A stretch of DNA of 64,000 nucleotides from DASQFQ01 sp963722815 (GTDB taxonomy: Bacteria > Actinomycetota > Thermoleophilia > Solirubrobacterales > Solirubrobacteraceae), in the NCBI GenBank assembly GCA_963722815.1, contig CAVROM010000002.1:261552-325551 (forward strand), given 5' to 3'. Positions within the stretch are counted from its first letter, which is position 1. Each line of letters opens with the position of its first letter. Below are positions 54,307-63,040 of this stretch, piece after piece. The position numbers were made by a program, and so were the translations under genes. The notes beneath the pieces were generated by a model. The model had not been told where the DNA came from. It saw only the letters and a list, made by a program, of their open reading frames with translations, and ran no database searches.

Positions 54307-55658
54307 GCCAGCGCCATCTCCACCTCGCGGGTCTTCCCTCCCGGCCGGGCGAGGGTGAGGCGCACCTTGCTCCCGCTCGCGTGGCCCGCCATCGCCTCGC
54401 AGTAGGACTGGAGCGTCGTGCCGACGCGGCGGCCGTCGACGCCGACGAGCACCTCGCCGCGGCCGGCGATGCCCGCCTTGGCCGCCGGGGTGCCCGGCAC
54501 CGCTCCCGTCACGTACAGCCCCGCGGGGAGCTTGCGCTCGACGAGCTCGGCCGTCGTCGGGTAGCCGAAGCTGGCGCCGGTCCAGGCCAGCGACTTCCCT
54601 CGCCGCAGCTGGCGCAGCACGCCGCGCGCGCGGTCGATGCTGATCGCGAAGTTCTGGCCCTCGAGCGCGCGGCCGTCGGAGCCGGTCGTGCGCGCCGCGG
54701 CGTTGACGCCGATCACGCGGCCGTCGAGGTCGACGAGTGGCCCGCCGGAGTTGCCCGGGTTCAGCGCGGTGTCGGTCTGGATCGCGTCCTGGTACGCGGG
54801 CACGTCGGGAGCGGGGTCGCGAAACGCGGTGCTGGTGGCGGAGACGACGCCGCGGGTGGAGGTGACCGCGTCGCCCGGGGCCGCGTTGGCGGCGTAGCCG
54901 AGCGCGACCACGGTCTCGCCTTGCTCGACGCTCGAGCCGCGGCCCAACCGCGCGGCGGACAAACCGTCCGCGCTGGTCGCCCGGAGCAGCGCCAGGTCCT
55001 CGCACGGCGCGGCCGCGACCACCGTCGCCTCCTTCCCGCCGACCCGGAAGCGCTCGCCCGCGTTCACGACGTGCCCGGCGGTGACGACCAGGCCCTGCCG
55101 CGCATCGAGCACCCAGCCCGAGCCCGTCGCGGTCTGCTGCGTGCCCCTCCGCGCCTGGACCAGCACGGTCGACGGCGATACCTCGCGCACCACCGCCGGC
55201 ACCCGGTCCTCGTCCCCGCCGCCCCCGCTCAGCAGCAGCACCGCCACCGCGATCAGCGCCACCACAGCGGCCCCCACCGCGGCCCACGTCGCGCGCCGCG
55301 CCCCCCGGGTCGCGCGCCCCACGACCGACCACGTCGGCGCCGGGGCCTCGCCGCCCTCCGACGCCGGCCGCCGCGCCAGCACGGCGATCTCGACGCCGCC
55401 GACCACCAGCTCCTCGCCCCCGGCCAGCAGCGCCTCGGAGACGCGCCGGCCGTCCACGAACGTGCCGTTGGCCGAGCTGAGGTCGACCACCCGCACCCCA
55501 CCCGCCGGCTCCGCTCGCAGCTCGGCGTGCTGGCGCGACGCGCGCTCGTCACGGATGACGAGGTCGCAGCCCTGGACGCGCCCGAGGAGGAACGGCCGGT
55601 CCTCCGGCACCTCGACCGTCCGCCCGGCGTCCGCGCCGGACAGGACCCTCAGCCACAC
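54303..55658 (-). CDS. FHA domain-membrane-HtrA-type serine protease with PDZ
   Basis: 451 residues. N-terminal FHA domain (about 20-90; LLGRVQGCDLVIRDERASRQ, then SSANGTFVDGRRV) binds phosphothreonine inside the cell; one membrane helix (125-144); extracytoplasmic trypsin-like domain with H196 (VVTAGHVV), D221 (EDLALLRA) and S304 (LNPGNSGGP); PDZ domain (about 360-445; GVDGRRVGTTLQSYCEAM). The FHA part probably reads phosphorylation by the adjacent kinase, 4 bp upstream, linking cytoplasmic phospho-signals to envelope proteolysis. GTG 55658 is the start. Confidence 0.9.
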   Translation of the reverse strand: MWLRVLSGADAGRTVEVPEDRPFLLGRVQGCDLVIRDERASRQHAELRAEPAGGVRVVDLSSANGTFVDGRRVSEALLAGGEELVVGGVEIAVLARRPASEGGEAPAPTWSVVGRATRGARRATWAAVGAAVVALIAVAVLLLSGGGGDEDRVPAVVREVSPSTVLVQARRGTQQTATGSGWVLDARQGLVVTAGHVVNAGERFRVGGKEATVVAAAPCEDLALLRATSADGLSAARLGRGSSVEQGETVVALGYAANAAPGDAVTSTRGVVSATSTAFRDPAPDVPAYQDAIQTDTALNPGNSGGPLVDLDGRVIGVNAAARTTGSDGRALEGQNFAISIDRARGVLRQLRRGKSLAWTGASFGYPTTAELVERKLPAGLYVTGAVPGTPAAKAGIAGRGEVLVGVDGRRVGTTLQSYCEAMAGHASGSKVRLTLARPGGKTREVEMALA

Positions 55659-55662
55659 GAGC

Positions 55663-57006
55663 TCATATGGCGACCGCGTCGGCGCCCAGGAGCTTGCGCA
55701 GCTTCACCTGCAGCTGGAGAGGGGAGAACGGCGTCGCGAGCGTCTCGTCCGCATCGGCGCGGGCGACCTCGCGGGTACGCGCCTGCTTGTCGCGCACGAC
55801 GAGCAGCACCTTCGACTCGCGCGTCACCGGGTCGGCGCGCAGCTCCTCGAGCACGTCGCGCGAGGCCAGCACGGGCGCGTTCCAGTCGAGCACGAGCAGG
55901 TCCGGCCGGCGGTCGCGGATCGTCTCCAGCAGGTCGTCGCCCTCGCCCGCCTGCTCGACCTCGCAGCGGTCGCCGACCGCCACCTGCACGATCGCCTGCG
56001 TGCGCTGGTCGAGCCCGGCCAGCAGCATCCGGGAGCGCCGCTCGGAGTCGGGGACCACCGTCGGCGCGCTGTCGGTGGGCAGCTTGCGCCCGACCGCGGT
56101 CACCATGTCCGGCGCGTCCCCACCCGCGGGCACGCCGCGCCCCGGCACGGTGTCAGCCAGCGGCCCGGCGGCGTCGATCACCACGCGCGCCGCCGACATC
56201 AGGTCGCTACAGGACTGGAAGCGGCGCTCGGGCGACTTGTCGAGCCCTTTGGCGATCACCGCGTCGAGCCCCGCCGGCAGCTCCGGCCGCACGTCGGTGA
56301 GCTTCGGCGGCGTCTCGCTCAGGTGCGCGTAGATGACCGCCACGTCGGTGTCGCGCTCGAACGGCACGTGGCCCGTGAGGCAGTGGAACAGCAGGCAGGC
56401 GAGCGAATAGACGTCGGTGCGCGCATCGACGTCGCCGGCCTCGATCTGCTCGGGCGCGACGTAGTGGATCGTCCCCACCAGCTCGCCGGCCTGGGTCAGC
56501 CCCGACCTGGAGCCGCCGGAGCGCTTGGTCAGGCCGAAATCGGTCAGGTACGCGCGGCGGCCCTCGATCAGCACGTTGCCCGGCTTGACGTCGCGGTGGA
56601 TCAGCGCCATGCCGTGCGCGGCGTCGAGCGCCGAGGCGACCTGGCGGCAGACGTCGATCGCCCGGTAGGGCCGCAGCCGCCCCTCCTCGTTGAGGATCGC
56701 CGCGAGGTCGGAGCCGCGGATGAACTGCATCGCGATGTAGAGCGTCTGGCCCGACTGGCCGGCGTCGTAGACCGTGACGATGTTGGGGTGCTGGAGTGCG
56801 GCGGCGATCCGCGCCTCGCGGATGAAGCGCGAGCGGAAGCCCTTGGTGTCGGCGAACTCCGGGGCGATGATCTTGATCGCCGCGCGGCGCTGCAGGTTCA
56901 TGTGCTGCGCGCGGTAGACCACGCCCATGCCGCCCCGGCCGATCCGCTCTTCGATGCGGTAACCGGCGATCTCGGTGCCGAGGCGTGGGTCTTCGGGTTC
57001 CGCCAT
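55663..57006 (-). CDS. Ser/Thr protein kinase fused to a divergent receiver domain
   Basis: 447 residues. Kinase domain 15-275 with P-loop IGRGGMGVVYRAQ, Lys45 (AAIKI), HRD at 137-139 (IHRDVKPGNV) and DFG at 156-158; activation segment LTQAGELVGTIHYVAPEQ. Instead of the PknB-type membrane anchor and PASTA domains it has a C-terminal receiver-like domain (about 325-445): D374 in DLLVLDWN is the phospho-acceptor position, but the acidic pair near the start is one Asp, and the conserved Lys is Thr (LATPFSPLQL). Cytosolic. -10 box CATAAT lies 8 bp upstream of ATG 57006. Probably phosphorylates the FHA-protease next to it. Confidence 0.92.
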   Translation of the reverse strand: MAEPEDPRLGTEIAGYRIEERIGRGGMGVVYRAQHMNLQRRAAIKIIAPEFADTKGFRSRFIREARIAAALQHPNIVTVYDAGQSGQTLYIAMQFIRGSDLAAILNEEGRLRPYRAIDVCRQVASALDAAHGMALIHRDVKPGNVLIEGRRAYLTDFGLTKRSGGSRSGLTQAGELVGTIHYVAPEQIEAGDVDARTDVYSLACLLFHCLTGHVPFERDTDVAVIYAHLSETPPKLTDVRPELPAGLDAVIAKGLDKSPERRFQSCSDLMSAARVVIDAAGPLADTVPGRGVPAGGDAPDMVTAVGRKLPTDSAPTVVPDSERRSRMLLAGLDQRTQAIVQVAVGDRCEVEQAGEGDDLLETIRDRRPDLLVLDWNAPVLASRDVLEELRADPVTRESKVLLVVRDKQARTREVARADADETLATPFSPLQLQVKLRKLLGADAVAI

Positions 57007-57020
57007 GATGGTCGATTATG
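57004..57020. promoter_or_regulatory. Reciprocal promoters: each -10 box contains the other gene's start codon
   Basis: Plus: CATGAT (57004-57009), 8 bp, ATG 57018. Minus: CATAAT (57020-57015), 8 bp, ATG 57006. Both starts are leaderless by spacing; 11 bp separate the two start codons. Confidence 0.6.
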
Positions 57021-58004
57021 GACGACGCGCTGGCCGGTACCCGCGTGCTCATCGCGGGCGGGGAGCCGGACGACGCCAAGGCGCTGGGGGCGAGCCTCGC
57101 CGCCGCGGCCGCGCAGGTGACGGTGGCGCCGGACGCCGAGGCGGCAGCCCAGGCGGCGCTCGCCGCGCGCCCCGACGTGATCGTCGCGATCGGCGCCGCC
57201 GAGACCGAGTTGCGCGACCTGCTCGACCCGCTCGAGCTGCGCTCCGGCCCGCCGGTCCTGGGCGCCGCGGACCTCGATCCGCCCAGCGGCACGACCGCCA
57301 CCGCGGTGCGGCTGCGGGCCCTCCTCGATCGCGCCGCGCTCGACCGCCGCGTGCGCGACGTCGAGTCGGCGCTGGCGGCCCAGACCGTCGCGCGCCGGCG
57401 CGATCTCGAGTCGGCCCGCATCGAGATGCTGCGGCGGCTCGCGCTGGCCGCCGAATACCGCGACGACAACACGCCCGAGCACATGGAGCGCGTCGCCGCG
57501 CTCGCCGCCCGGCTCGGCCGGCGGCTCGGCCTCTCGGAGCTCTCGATCACCCACATCCGCCACGCCGCGCCGCTGCACGACGTCGGCAAGATCGCCATCC
57601 CCGACTCGATCCTGCTCAAGCCCGGCCGGCTGTCGACCGCCGAGTTCGAGGTGGTCAAGACCCACGCCGAGGCGGGCGCGCGCGTGCTCGCCGAGGGCGA
57701 GTCGGAGCTGCTCGAGGTCGCCGAGAGCATCGCCCGCTCCCACCACGAGCGGTGGGACGGCACCGGCTACCCCGACGCGCTGACGGGCGCCGACATCCCG
57801 CTCGTGGGGCGGCTCGTCCACGTCGCCGACGTCTTCGACGTGCTCGTCCACGAGCGCCCGTACAAGGAGGCGTTCAGCGTCGAGGACGCCGCCGCGGAGA
57901 TCGAGGGCGGCGCCGGGACGCAGTTCGATCCGGAGGTGGTCGAGGCGTTCGCCGACCTCGGCCCGCGGGTCTGGCTGGCCGCGCCCGGCGTGTACGGCGG
58001 CTGA
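57018..58004 (+). CDS. HD-GYP phosphodiesterase with degenerate N-terminal receiver domain
   Basis: 328 residues. Residues 1-115 form a receiver-like fold (VLIAGGEPDDAKALGASLAA) without a phosphorylatable Asp where expected (VIVAIGAAE). The rest is an HD-GYP domain: HAAPLHDVGKIAIPDSILLK (HD), SHHERWDGTGYPDALTG (HHExxDGxGYP) and LVGRLVHVADVFDVLV. Hydrolyses cyclic-di-GMP to GMP if active. Divergent from the kinase-receiver gene, with which it shares the compressed promoter and the degenerate receiver. Confidence 0.9.
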   Translation: MDDALAGTRVLIAGGEPDDAKALGASLAAAAAQVTVAPDAEAAAQAALAARPDVIVAIGAAETELRDLLDPLELRSGPPVLGAADLDPPSGTTATAVRLRALLDRAALDRRVRDVESALAAQTVARRRDLESARIEMLRRLALAAEYRDDNTPEHMERVAALAARLGRRLGLSELSITHIRHAAPLHDVGKIAIPDSILLKPGRLSTAEFEVVKTHAEAGARVLAEGESELLEVAESIARSHHERWDGTGYPDALTGADIPLVGRLVHVADVFDVLVHERPYKEAFSVEDAAAEIEGGAGTQFDPEVVEAFADLGPRVWLAAPGVYGG

Positions 58005-58049
58005 CCCAAACGGCTCAAGTTTCGCGCTGACGGCCCCGATAGGTGGTCT

Positions 58050-58970
58050 ATGAAGCGCTCCGCGCTGCTCCCTGCACTCCTGGCCGCCGCGAGCCTCGCA
58101 GGCTGCGGCTCCAATGGCGCTCCCTCGACGCCCCAGACCGCCCCCGGCGGCCGCGTCGGGCCGATGAGCATCGGGGTCACCGGCGGGCAGCTCGGCGGCG
58201 CGATCACCGACACCAGCGGCGGCCGCGAGCAGGAGCTCTCCAAGGCGCGCACGATCGACCCGCGCGTGCTGCGCCAGGCGCCGAACCTCAACGAGGGCGT
58301 CGCCGGCGCGACCGCCTGCGCCAACGCCGACCTGCAGCCGGACACGACCAACCTCCCCACGATCTCCGACGCGACCTTCTGCCTGCTCAACGCCGAGCGC
58401 GCCTCGCGCGGGCTGACCGCGCTCAAGCCCGACCGCCAGCTGCAGCGCGCCGCGCTCGCGCACGGCGGGGACATGGTCGACCACCAGTACTTCGCCCACG
58501 AGGGCCGCGACGGCTCCCAGCCCGCCGAGCGCATCCGCGCCACCGGCTACCTGTCGGGTGGCGGCGCCTGGCGGATCGGCGAGAACCTCGCGTGGGGCAC
58601 CGGCGACCTCGCCAGCCCGCGGGCGATCATGCTCGCCTGGATGAACTCGCCCGGCCACCGCGCCAACATCCTCCAGCCCCAGTACCGCCAGATCGGCTTC
58701 GGCGTGATCGCCGGCAACCCGAATGCGAAGGACGGGTCCGGCGCCACCTACGTGACCGAGTTCGGCGTCGTCCAGGGCTCCGCGCGGGTCGCCGCGCGCC
58801 AGAACGGCACCCGCGTCGCCGCCAAGAAGCGGGCGAAGAAGCGCTCCGCCGCCCGCCGCCAGAAGGCCCGCATGCGCGCACGCCGCGCACGCATCGCGCT
58901 CGTCCCGCGCCACCACCGGCACCGCCGGGTCGTGGGCCGGGTCGCCAGCGTGCACGCCGGACTCAACTAG
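58050..58970 (+). CDS. CAP/SCP domain lipoprotein with basic C-terminal tail
   Basis: 306 residues. Lipobox LLAAASLAGC at the N-terminus, then a CAP domain (about 105-240): LLNAERASRGLTALKPDRQL, QYFAHEGRDG, RIGENLAWGTGD and SPGHRANILQPQYRQIGFGV, all standard for bacterial SCP/PR-1 proteins. A strongly basic tail (KKRAKKRSAARRQKARMRAR) could bind anionic polymers of the envelope. ATG 58050 lies 46 bp after the HD-GYP stop. Function unknown; bacterial CAP proteins are implicated in envelope interaction. Confidence 0.85.
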   Translation: MKRSALLPALLAAASLAGCGSNGAPSTPQTAPGGRVGPMSIGVTGGQLGGAITDTSGGREQELSKARTIDPRVLRQAPNLNEGVAGATACANADLQPDTTNLPTISDATFCLLNAERASRGLTALKPDRQLQRAALAHGGDMVDHQYFAHEGRDGSQPAERIRATGYLSGGGAWRIGENLAWGTGDLASPRAIMLAWMNSPGHRANILQPQYRQIGFGVIAGNPNAKDGSGATYVTEFGVVQGSARVAARQNGTRVAAKKRAKKRSAARRQKARMRARRARIALVPRHHRHRRVVGRVASVHAGLN

Positions 58971-59056
58971 CCCCCCGCTAGGCACAAGTCCCTGGCTTGG
59001 CGCCCAGCCCCGTAGACTCCGGCCGCACCGGCCGTCCGCGTCACAAGGAGTTCCGC

Positions 59057-59503
59057 ATGGAGTCCTCCGACCAGCCCGCCCGCGTTCTCGTGGTCGCCAA
59101 CCGCACTGCGGCGACCCCAGCGCTGATCTCAGCCGTGAAAGAGCGCGCCGAGCGCGGCCCGGCGCGGTTCATGCTGCTGGTGCCGAACACGTCGAGCGGC
59201 GTCGAGCGCTTCGCCGACCCCGAGGACCACGCCGAGACCGAGGCGCAGAGCACGCTCGAGCTCGCCCTGCCGCTGCTCGAGGAGGCGGCGGGCTCCGAGG
59301 TCACCGGCATGGTCGGCGCGCCGGAGCCGATGGACGCGATCCAGGACGCCGTCAACCTGCACGGCTTCGACGAGATCATCCTGTCGACGCTGCCGAAGCG
59401 CGTCTCGCGCTGGCTGCACCTCGACCTGCCGTCCAAGCTCAACGTCCTCGGCCTGCCGGTCACGACCGTCACCGCGAGCGGGCGCGCGGAACGCGTCGCC
59501 TAA
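59057..59503 (+). CDS. Universal-stress-like (UspA fold) small protein
   Basis: 148 residues: RVLVVANRTAATPALISAVK opening, FMLLVPNTSSGVER and DEIILSTLPKRVSRWLHLDL, LNVLGLPVTTVTA at the end. The alternating pattern fits an adenine-nucleotide-alpha-hydrolase/UspA fold, but the ATP-binding G-x2-G-x9-G motif is absent, so nucleotide binding is doubtful. An AAGGAG ribosome site precedes ATG 59057. A second, canonical USP gene lies at 60561. Function unknown. Confidence 0.7.
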   Translation: MESSDQPARVLVVANRTAATPALISAVKERAERGPARFMLLVPNTSSGVERFADPEDHAETEAQSTLELALPLLEEAAGSEVTGMVGAPEPMDAIQDAVNLHGFDEIILSTLPKRVSRWLHLDLPSKLNVLGLPVTTVTASGRAERVA

Positions 59504-59681
59504 GGGGCCCCCTCCGGCGGACCCCCACGCGCCTGGACGGGCGCAGCCGGCGCCTGGCCATGTCCTCGGTCGGGGCAAGGGCTCCGCCCTGGCACCCTCC
59601 CTGCGTTCTCGCCAGGCATCCGCCTGCGTCCCGCCCATGCACGCGCGGCCCACCCGAGGAACCCCTAGCCTTGGACGGGCC
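59504..59681. other. Intergenic region without a recognisable gene
   Basis: 178 bp of very GC-rich DNA after the USP-like gene. It has short GC palindromes (for example GGGGCCCCC near 59505) that could terminate transcription, but no RNA family or coding frame is recognisable. Confidence 0.4.
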
Positions 59682-59765
59682 GTGAGCCCGTTTCTCTACT
59701 GGATGCAGGTGCTGATCGTGGTGTGCGTGCTCGCGAGCATCGTGATCGCGATCGTCAAGCTCTGA
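59682..59765 (+). CDS. 27-residue single-span membrane peptide
   Basis: GTG 59682 opens SPFLYWMQVLIVVCVLASIV followed by IAIVKL and TGA. It is almost entirely one transmembrane helix, with an aromatic N-terminus and a single C-terminal lysine. A -10-like TAGCCT (59666-59671) lies 10 bp before the GTG, so a leaderless mRNA is likely. The last 11 bp overlap the convergent PHP phosphatase gene. Small hydrophobic proteins of this size often modulate membrane enzymes. Not recognisable as a named family; coding potential rests on composition and promoter spacing. Confidence 0.5.
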   Translation: MSPFLYWMQVLIVVCVLASIVIAIVKL

Positions 59766-60534
59766 GCCCGAGCCGGCGCAGGAAGCCGGCCTCCTTGGGC
59801 AGCGGCGGCCGCTCCGGGAGCGGCGTGCCGTCGAGGATCGCGCGCGGGACCTGCTCGGTCATCCACGGCTGCAGCTCGGCGAGGCCCGGCAGCTCGCGCT
59901 CGAGCGAGGCGAAGCCGTCGTTGAGGCCGGGCGGGCGCTTGACCGCGTCGTGGGCGTCGGAGGCGACCACGTGCACGACGCCGCTGCGGAGCATCGTGGC
60001 GGTGAGGCGCCGCACGGTCGAGCCGAAGCCGCCGGTCATCGAGCCGGCGGTGATCTGCACCAGCACGCCCGCGTCGACTAGGCGCTGCAGGCGCTCGGGG
60101 TCGCGGTGGAAGGCGGGGCAGCGCTCCGGGTGGGCGAGCAGGACGCGGTGCCCGCGCCCGAGCAGGTCGAGCACCAGCGGCTCGAAGGCGCCGATGGCGG
60201 GCGAGAACGGGCTCTCGACGAGCAGGTACGGGCCGCCGCCGAGCGCCAGCGTGCGCAGCGCCGCGTCGTCGAGGTCGCCGAGCCGCCACATCGCGATCTC
60301 CCCGCCCGGCAGCACCTCGAGCGGGATCTCCGCCGCCGCCAGCGCGGGCCGTAGCGCCTCGAGCCCCGCCGCCACGCGCGCCGCGTCGATGCTGCGGTCG
60401 TCGTTGATGTGCGGCGTCGCGAGGATCGTCTGCGTATCTGCCGCCACCGCCGCGCGGGCCAGCTCGAGCGATCCTTCGACCGTGGGCGGGCCGTCGTCGA
60501 CGCCGGGGAGGATGTGGGAGTGCAGGTCGATCAC
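59755..60534 (-). CDS. CpsB/CapC-type tyrosine phosphatase (PHP domain)
   Basis: 259 residues. PHP metal-binding motifs are present: IDLHSHILPGVDDGP (HxH), TPHIND, HPERCPAFHRD and VASDAHD. Family members dephosphorylate tyrosine kinases that control polysaccharide export. No capsule kinase or export gene is nearby. GTG 60534 is chosen because the HxH motif then begins at residue 4, as usual. Divergent from a USP gene 26 bp away. Confidence 0.87.
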   Translation of the reverse strand: MIDLHSHILPGVDDGPPTVEGSLELARAAVAADTQTILATPHINDDRSIDAARVAAGLEALRPALAAAEIPLEVLPGGEIAMWRLGDLDDAALRTLALGGGPYLLVESPFSPAIGAFEPLVLDLLGRGHRVLLAHPERCPAFHRDPERLQRLVDAGVLVQITAGSMTGGFGSTVRRLTATMLRSGVVHVVASDAHDAVKRPPGLNDGFASLERELPGLAELQPWMTEQVPRAILDGTPLPERPPLPKEAGFLRRLGLRA

Positions 60535-60560
60535 GCGGGGTTCACTTATGATCGCGCACC
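60535..60560 (+). promoter_or_regulatory. Leaderless promoter of the universal stress protein
   Basis: TATGAT (60547-60552), 8 bp, ATG 60561. On the other strand CATAAG (near 60550) could serve the PHP gene; less certain. Confidence 0.5.
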
Positions 60561-61004
60561 ATGTTCAGCTCAATCGTGGTGGGGACGGACGGATCCGAGA
60601 CGGCGGGCAAGGCGGTCCTGCAGGCGACTGAGCTGGCGCGGCAGGTCGGAGCCTCGGTCAGCCTCGTGTCCGCGTACGAGCCGGTGTCCGGCAACCGGCT
60701 CCGCGAGGAGAAGCGCGAGGTGCCGAAGGACATGGAGTGGATGGTCAACCCGCGCGAGGACGTCGAGGCCACGCTGAAGGAGGCGGCCGAGAACGTCGGG
60801 GGCGCGGGCGTGAAGGTCGACACCTTCGCGCGCGAGGGCGACGCCGCCGACGCGATCCTCGACGTCGCGGAGGAGACCAACGCCGATCTGATCGTGGTCG
60901 GCAACAAGGGCATGACCGGCACCAAGCGCTTCCTGCTCGGCTCGGTGCCGAACAAGGTCTCGCACCACGCGCCCTGCAGCGTGCTGATCATCCGGACGAC
61001 CTGA
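60561..61004 (+). CDS. Universal stress protein, ATP-binding UspA type
   Basis: 147 residues. IVVGTDGSETAGKAVLQATE opening and the ATP motif VVGNKGMTGTKRFLLGSVPN (G-x2-G-x9-G-S) followed by KVSHHAPCSVLII. Canonical nucleotide-binding USP implicated in stress survival; exact role unknown. ATG 60561 with a TATGAT -10 box 8 bp upstream. Convergent with the subtilase gene, separated by 4 bp. Confidence 0.92.
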   Translation: MFSSIVVGTDGSETAGKAVLQATELARQVGASVSLVSAYEPVSGNRLREEKREVPKDMEWMVNPREDVEATLKEAAENVGGAGVKVDTFAREGDAADAILDVAEETNADLIVVGNKGMTGTKRFLLGSVPNKVSHHAPCSVLIIRTT

Positions 61005-61008
61005 GTCT

Positions 61009-62395
61009 TCAGGGCGTGACCGCGCGCGCCGCGTCGACCATGCCCGCGCCGTAGCGCGAGTCGGGGCCGGGCGTGCCGAGGTCGCGCGCCGTCGCCTTCA
61101 GCCGCGCCTCGACCTGGGCGGGCGTCGGGTTGCGGCCGATGACGCCGGAGGCGATCACCAGCGCGGCGGTCGCGGACACGTGCGGCGCGGCCATCGACGT
61201 CCCGACGTAGCCGCTCGGCAGCCCGAAGTGGCGCACCGACCGCGTCGAGTAGGTCATCTGGTAGATGTCGCGGCCGACCGGGTCGGCGCCGGGGCGGCAG
61301 TTCGGGTCGCCGGGGATGTCGGCGTCGAGGCCGCCGCCGGGAGCGGAGATGTCGAGCTTGCTGCCGGAGTTGGAGTAGTCCGCCTGGCACAGGTGCTCCG
61401 TGGTCGCGCCGACCGACATCACGTCGCCCGCGCGCGCCGGGTAGGCGACCGCGTGGGCGGAGAAGTTGCCCGAGGCGCCGATGACGAGCGCGCCCTTGCG
61501 GCGGGCGTAGCGCAGCGCGTCGAGGATGTCGGGGATCTGGCCGCGGGTGACGCTCGAGTCGAACTCGAACGAGAGGTTGATCACCTTGGCGCCCTTGCGG
61601 GCGGCGTAGCGCAGCCCGGCGCTGATCGCGACCGAGTCGCCGGTGCCGGCGCGGTCGAGCACGCGCACGGGCATCAACCGCACGCCGTAGGCGAGCCCGG
61701 TGACGCCGAGGCCGTTGCCGGTCGTCTCGGCGATCGTGCTCGCGACATGCGTGCCGTGGCCGTTGAGGTCGTCGGGATAGGCGTCGTCGTCGACGAAGTC
61801 GAAGCCCCTGAGGAAGCGGTTGAGCAGGTCGGGCGAGCGCCGGAAGCCGCGGTGCCTGGCGTAGGCGACGCCGGTGTCGAGCACCGCCACCTTGACGCCG
61901 GCGCCGCCCGGGCGGCCGACCGCGTTCAGGCGATCCCACGCCGCCGGCGCGTTGACGCCGGACTCGGGGCCGAAGTTCCACTGCAGCGCCTGCCAGCCGC
62001 CGAGCACGCCGGAGTTGCCCTTGTCGTTGGGCACGTAGCTGGCGTGGGCGATCGACGTTCGGGTAGGCGTCGAGGACGCCGGGGCGGCGCTTGAGCTCCG
62101 CGATCGTGGCGGCGACGCTCTCGCCGTCCTTGATCTTCAGGACGCGCGTGTAGGGCGCGAAGATCTCCGGGTCACCGGCGCCGGTGGCGCGCTGGGCCGC
62201 CGCGCGCACGCGCTTGGTCGCGGTCGGCTTGTAGCGGACGATGACCTCGTTGGGCACGTACGCGGAACCGGCGTGCACGTTGGGCGGCGTCGAGGTCGCC
62301 GCGCCCGCCGCCGGCGCATGCACGAACACGCCGGCCAGGAGGCCGGCGAGCAGGAGAGGGGAGCGACGGAGAGGGCGGGGGAGCGGCAAGGGCAA
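61009..62395 (-). CDS. Secreted subtilisin-like (S8) serine protease with propeptide (one frameshift)
   Basis: About 461 residues. Signal peptide (SPLLLAGLLAGVFVHAPAAG), inhibitor-I9-like propeptide (VPNEVIVRYKPTATKRVRAA), then the S8 domain with Asp in VKVAVLDTGVAY, His in LNGHGTHVASTI, oxyanion Asn in GASGNFSAHA and Ser in GTSMAAPHVSA. One extra base near 62060 splits propeptide and catalytic parts; 1387 bp agrees. The start appears to be TTG 62395, since a stop precedes it in frame and no ATG/GTG lies near. Extracellular proteolysis, probably nutritional. Confidence 0.88.
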
Positions 62396-62466
62396 CTACA
62401 GAACAGTGTCGACACGAAGAAGTTTCACCACAAGGGGGCGGACGCGACTTATTCGCGCTGGTGACA

Positions 62467-62922
62467 ATGGCGCAGATGGATAAGGAATTCATGGCGATCG
62501 CGATCGCCGAGGCCCGGAAGGCGCTCGCGCACGCCGACGTCCCGGTCGGCGCGGTGGTCGTCCACCAGGGCGAGGTGGTGGGCGCCGGGCACAACGAGCG
62601 CGAGCGCCGGCAGGACCCGACCGCGCACGCCGAGACGCTCGCGCTGCAGGCCGCGGCCCGCCGTCGCGGGAGCTGGCGCCTGCTCGACTGCACGCTCTAC
62701 GTCACGCTCGAGCCGTGCGCGATGTGCGCGGGCGCGATCGTCCTCGCGCGCGTGCCGCGCGTGGTCTACGGCACGGCCGACCCGAAGGCGGGCGCCGCCG
62801 GCAGCGTCCTCGACGTGCTCGCCGAGCCGCGCCTGAACCACCGCCCGGTCGTCGAGGGCGGCGTGCTGGCGGACGAATGCGCGGGGCTCCTGCGCGAGTT
62901 CTTCGCCGCCCGCAGGGGCTGA
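62467..62922 (+). CDS. tadA: tRNA adenosine(34) deaminase
   Basis: 151 residues. Converts A34 to inosine in the tRNA-Arg(ACG) anticodon. Zinc-site motifs: TAHAETLAL (HAE) and TLEPCAMCAGAIVLARVPRV (PCxxC), plus VYGTADPKAGAAGS. The start could be GTG 62461, ATG 62467 or ATG 62476; 62467 is a compromise. Its substrate tRNA-Arg(ACG) is represented as a 3' half at 3235-3282. Upstream of a tRNA-Ser gene. Confidence 0.93.
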   Translation: MAQMDKEFMAIAIAEARKALAHADVPVGAVVVHQGEVVGAGHNERERRQDPTAHAETLALQAAARRRGSWRLLDCTLYVTLEPCAMCAGAIVLARVPRVVYGTADPKAGAAGSVLDVLAEPRLNHRPVVEGGVLADECAGLLREFFAARRG

Positions 62923-62948
62923 GTCCCGCTACGCCTGGAGCCGCTCTC

Positions 62949-63038
<90 letters not shown>

Positions 63039-63040
63039 TG

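Noticed and set aside
54303..55658. FHA-protease as a plain secreted DegP
   Set aside because: The FHA domain lies before the membrane helix, so the protein is anchored with a cytoplasmic phosphopeptide-binding head.
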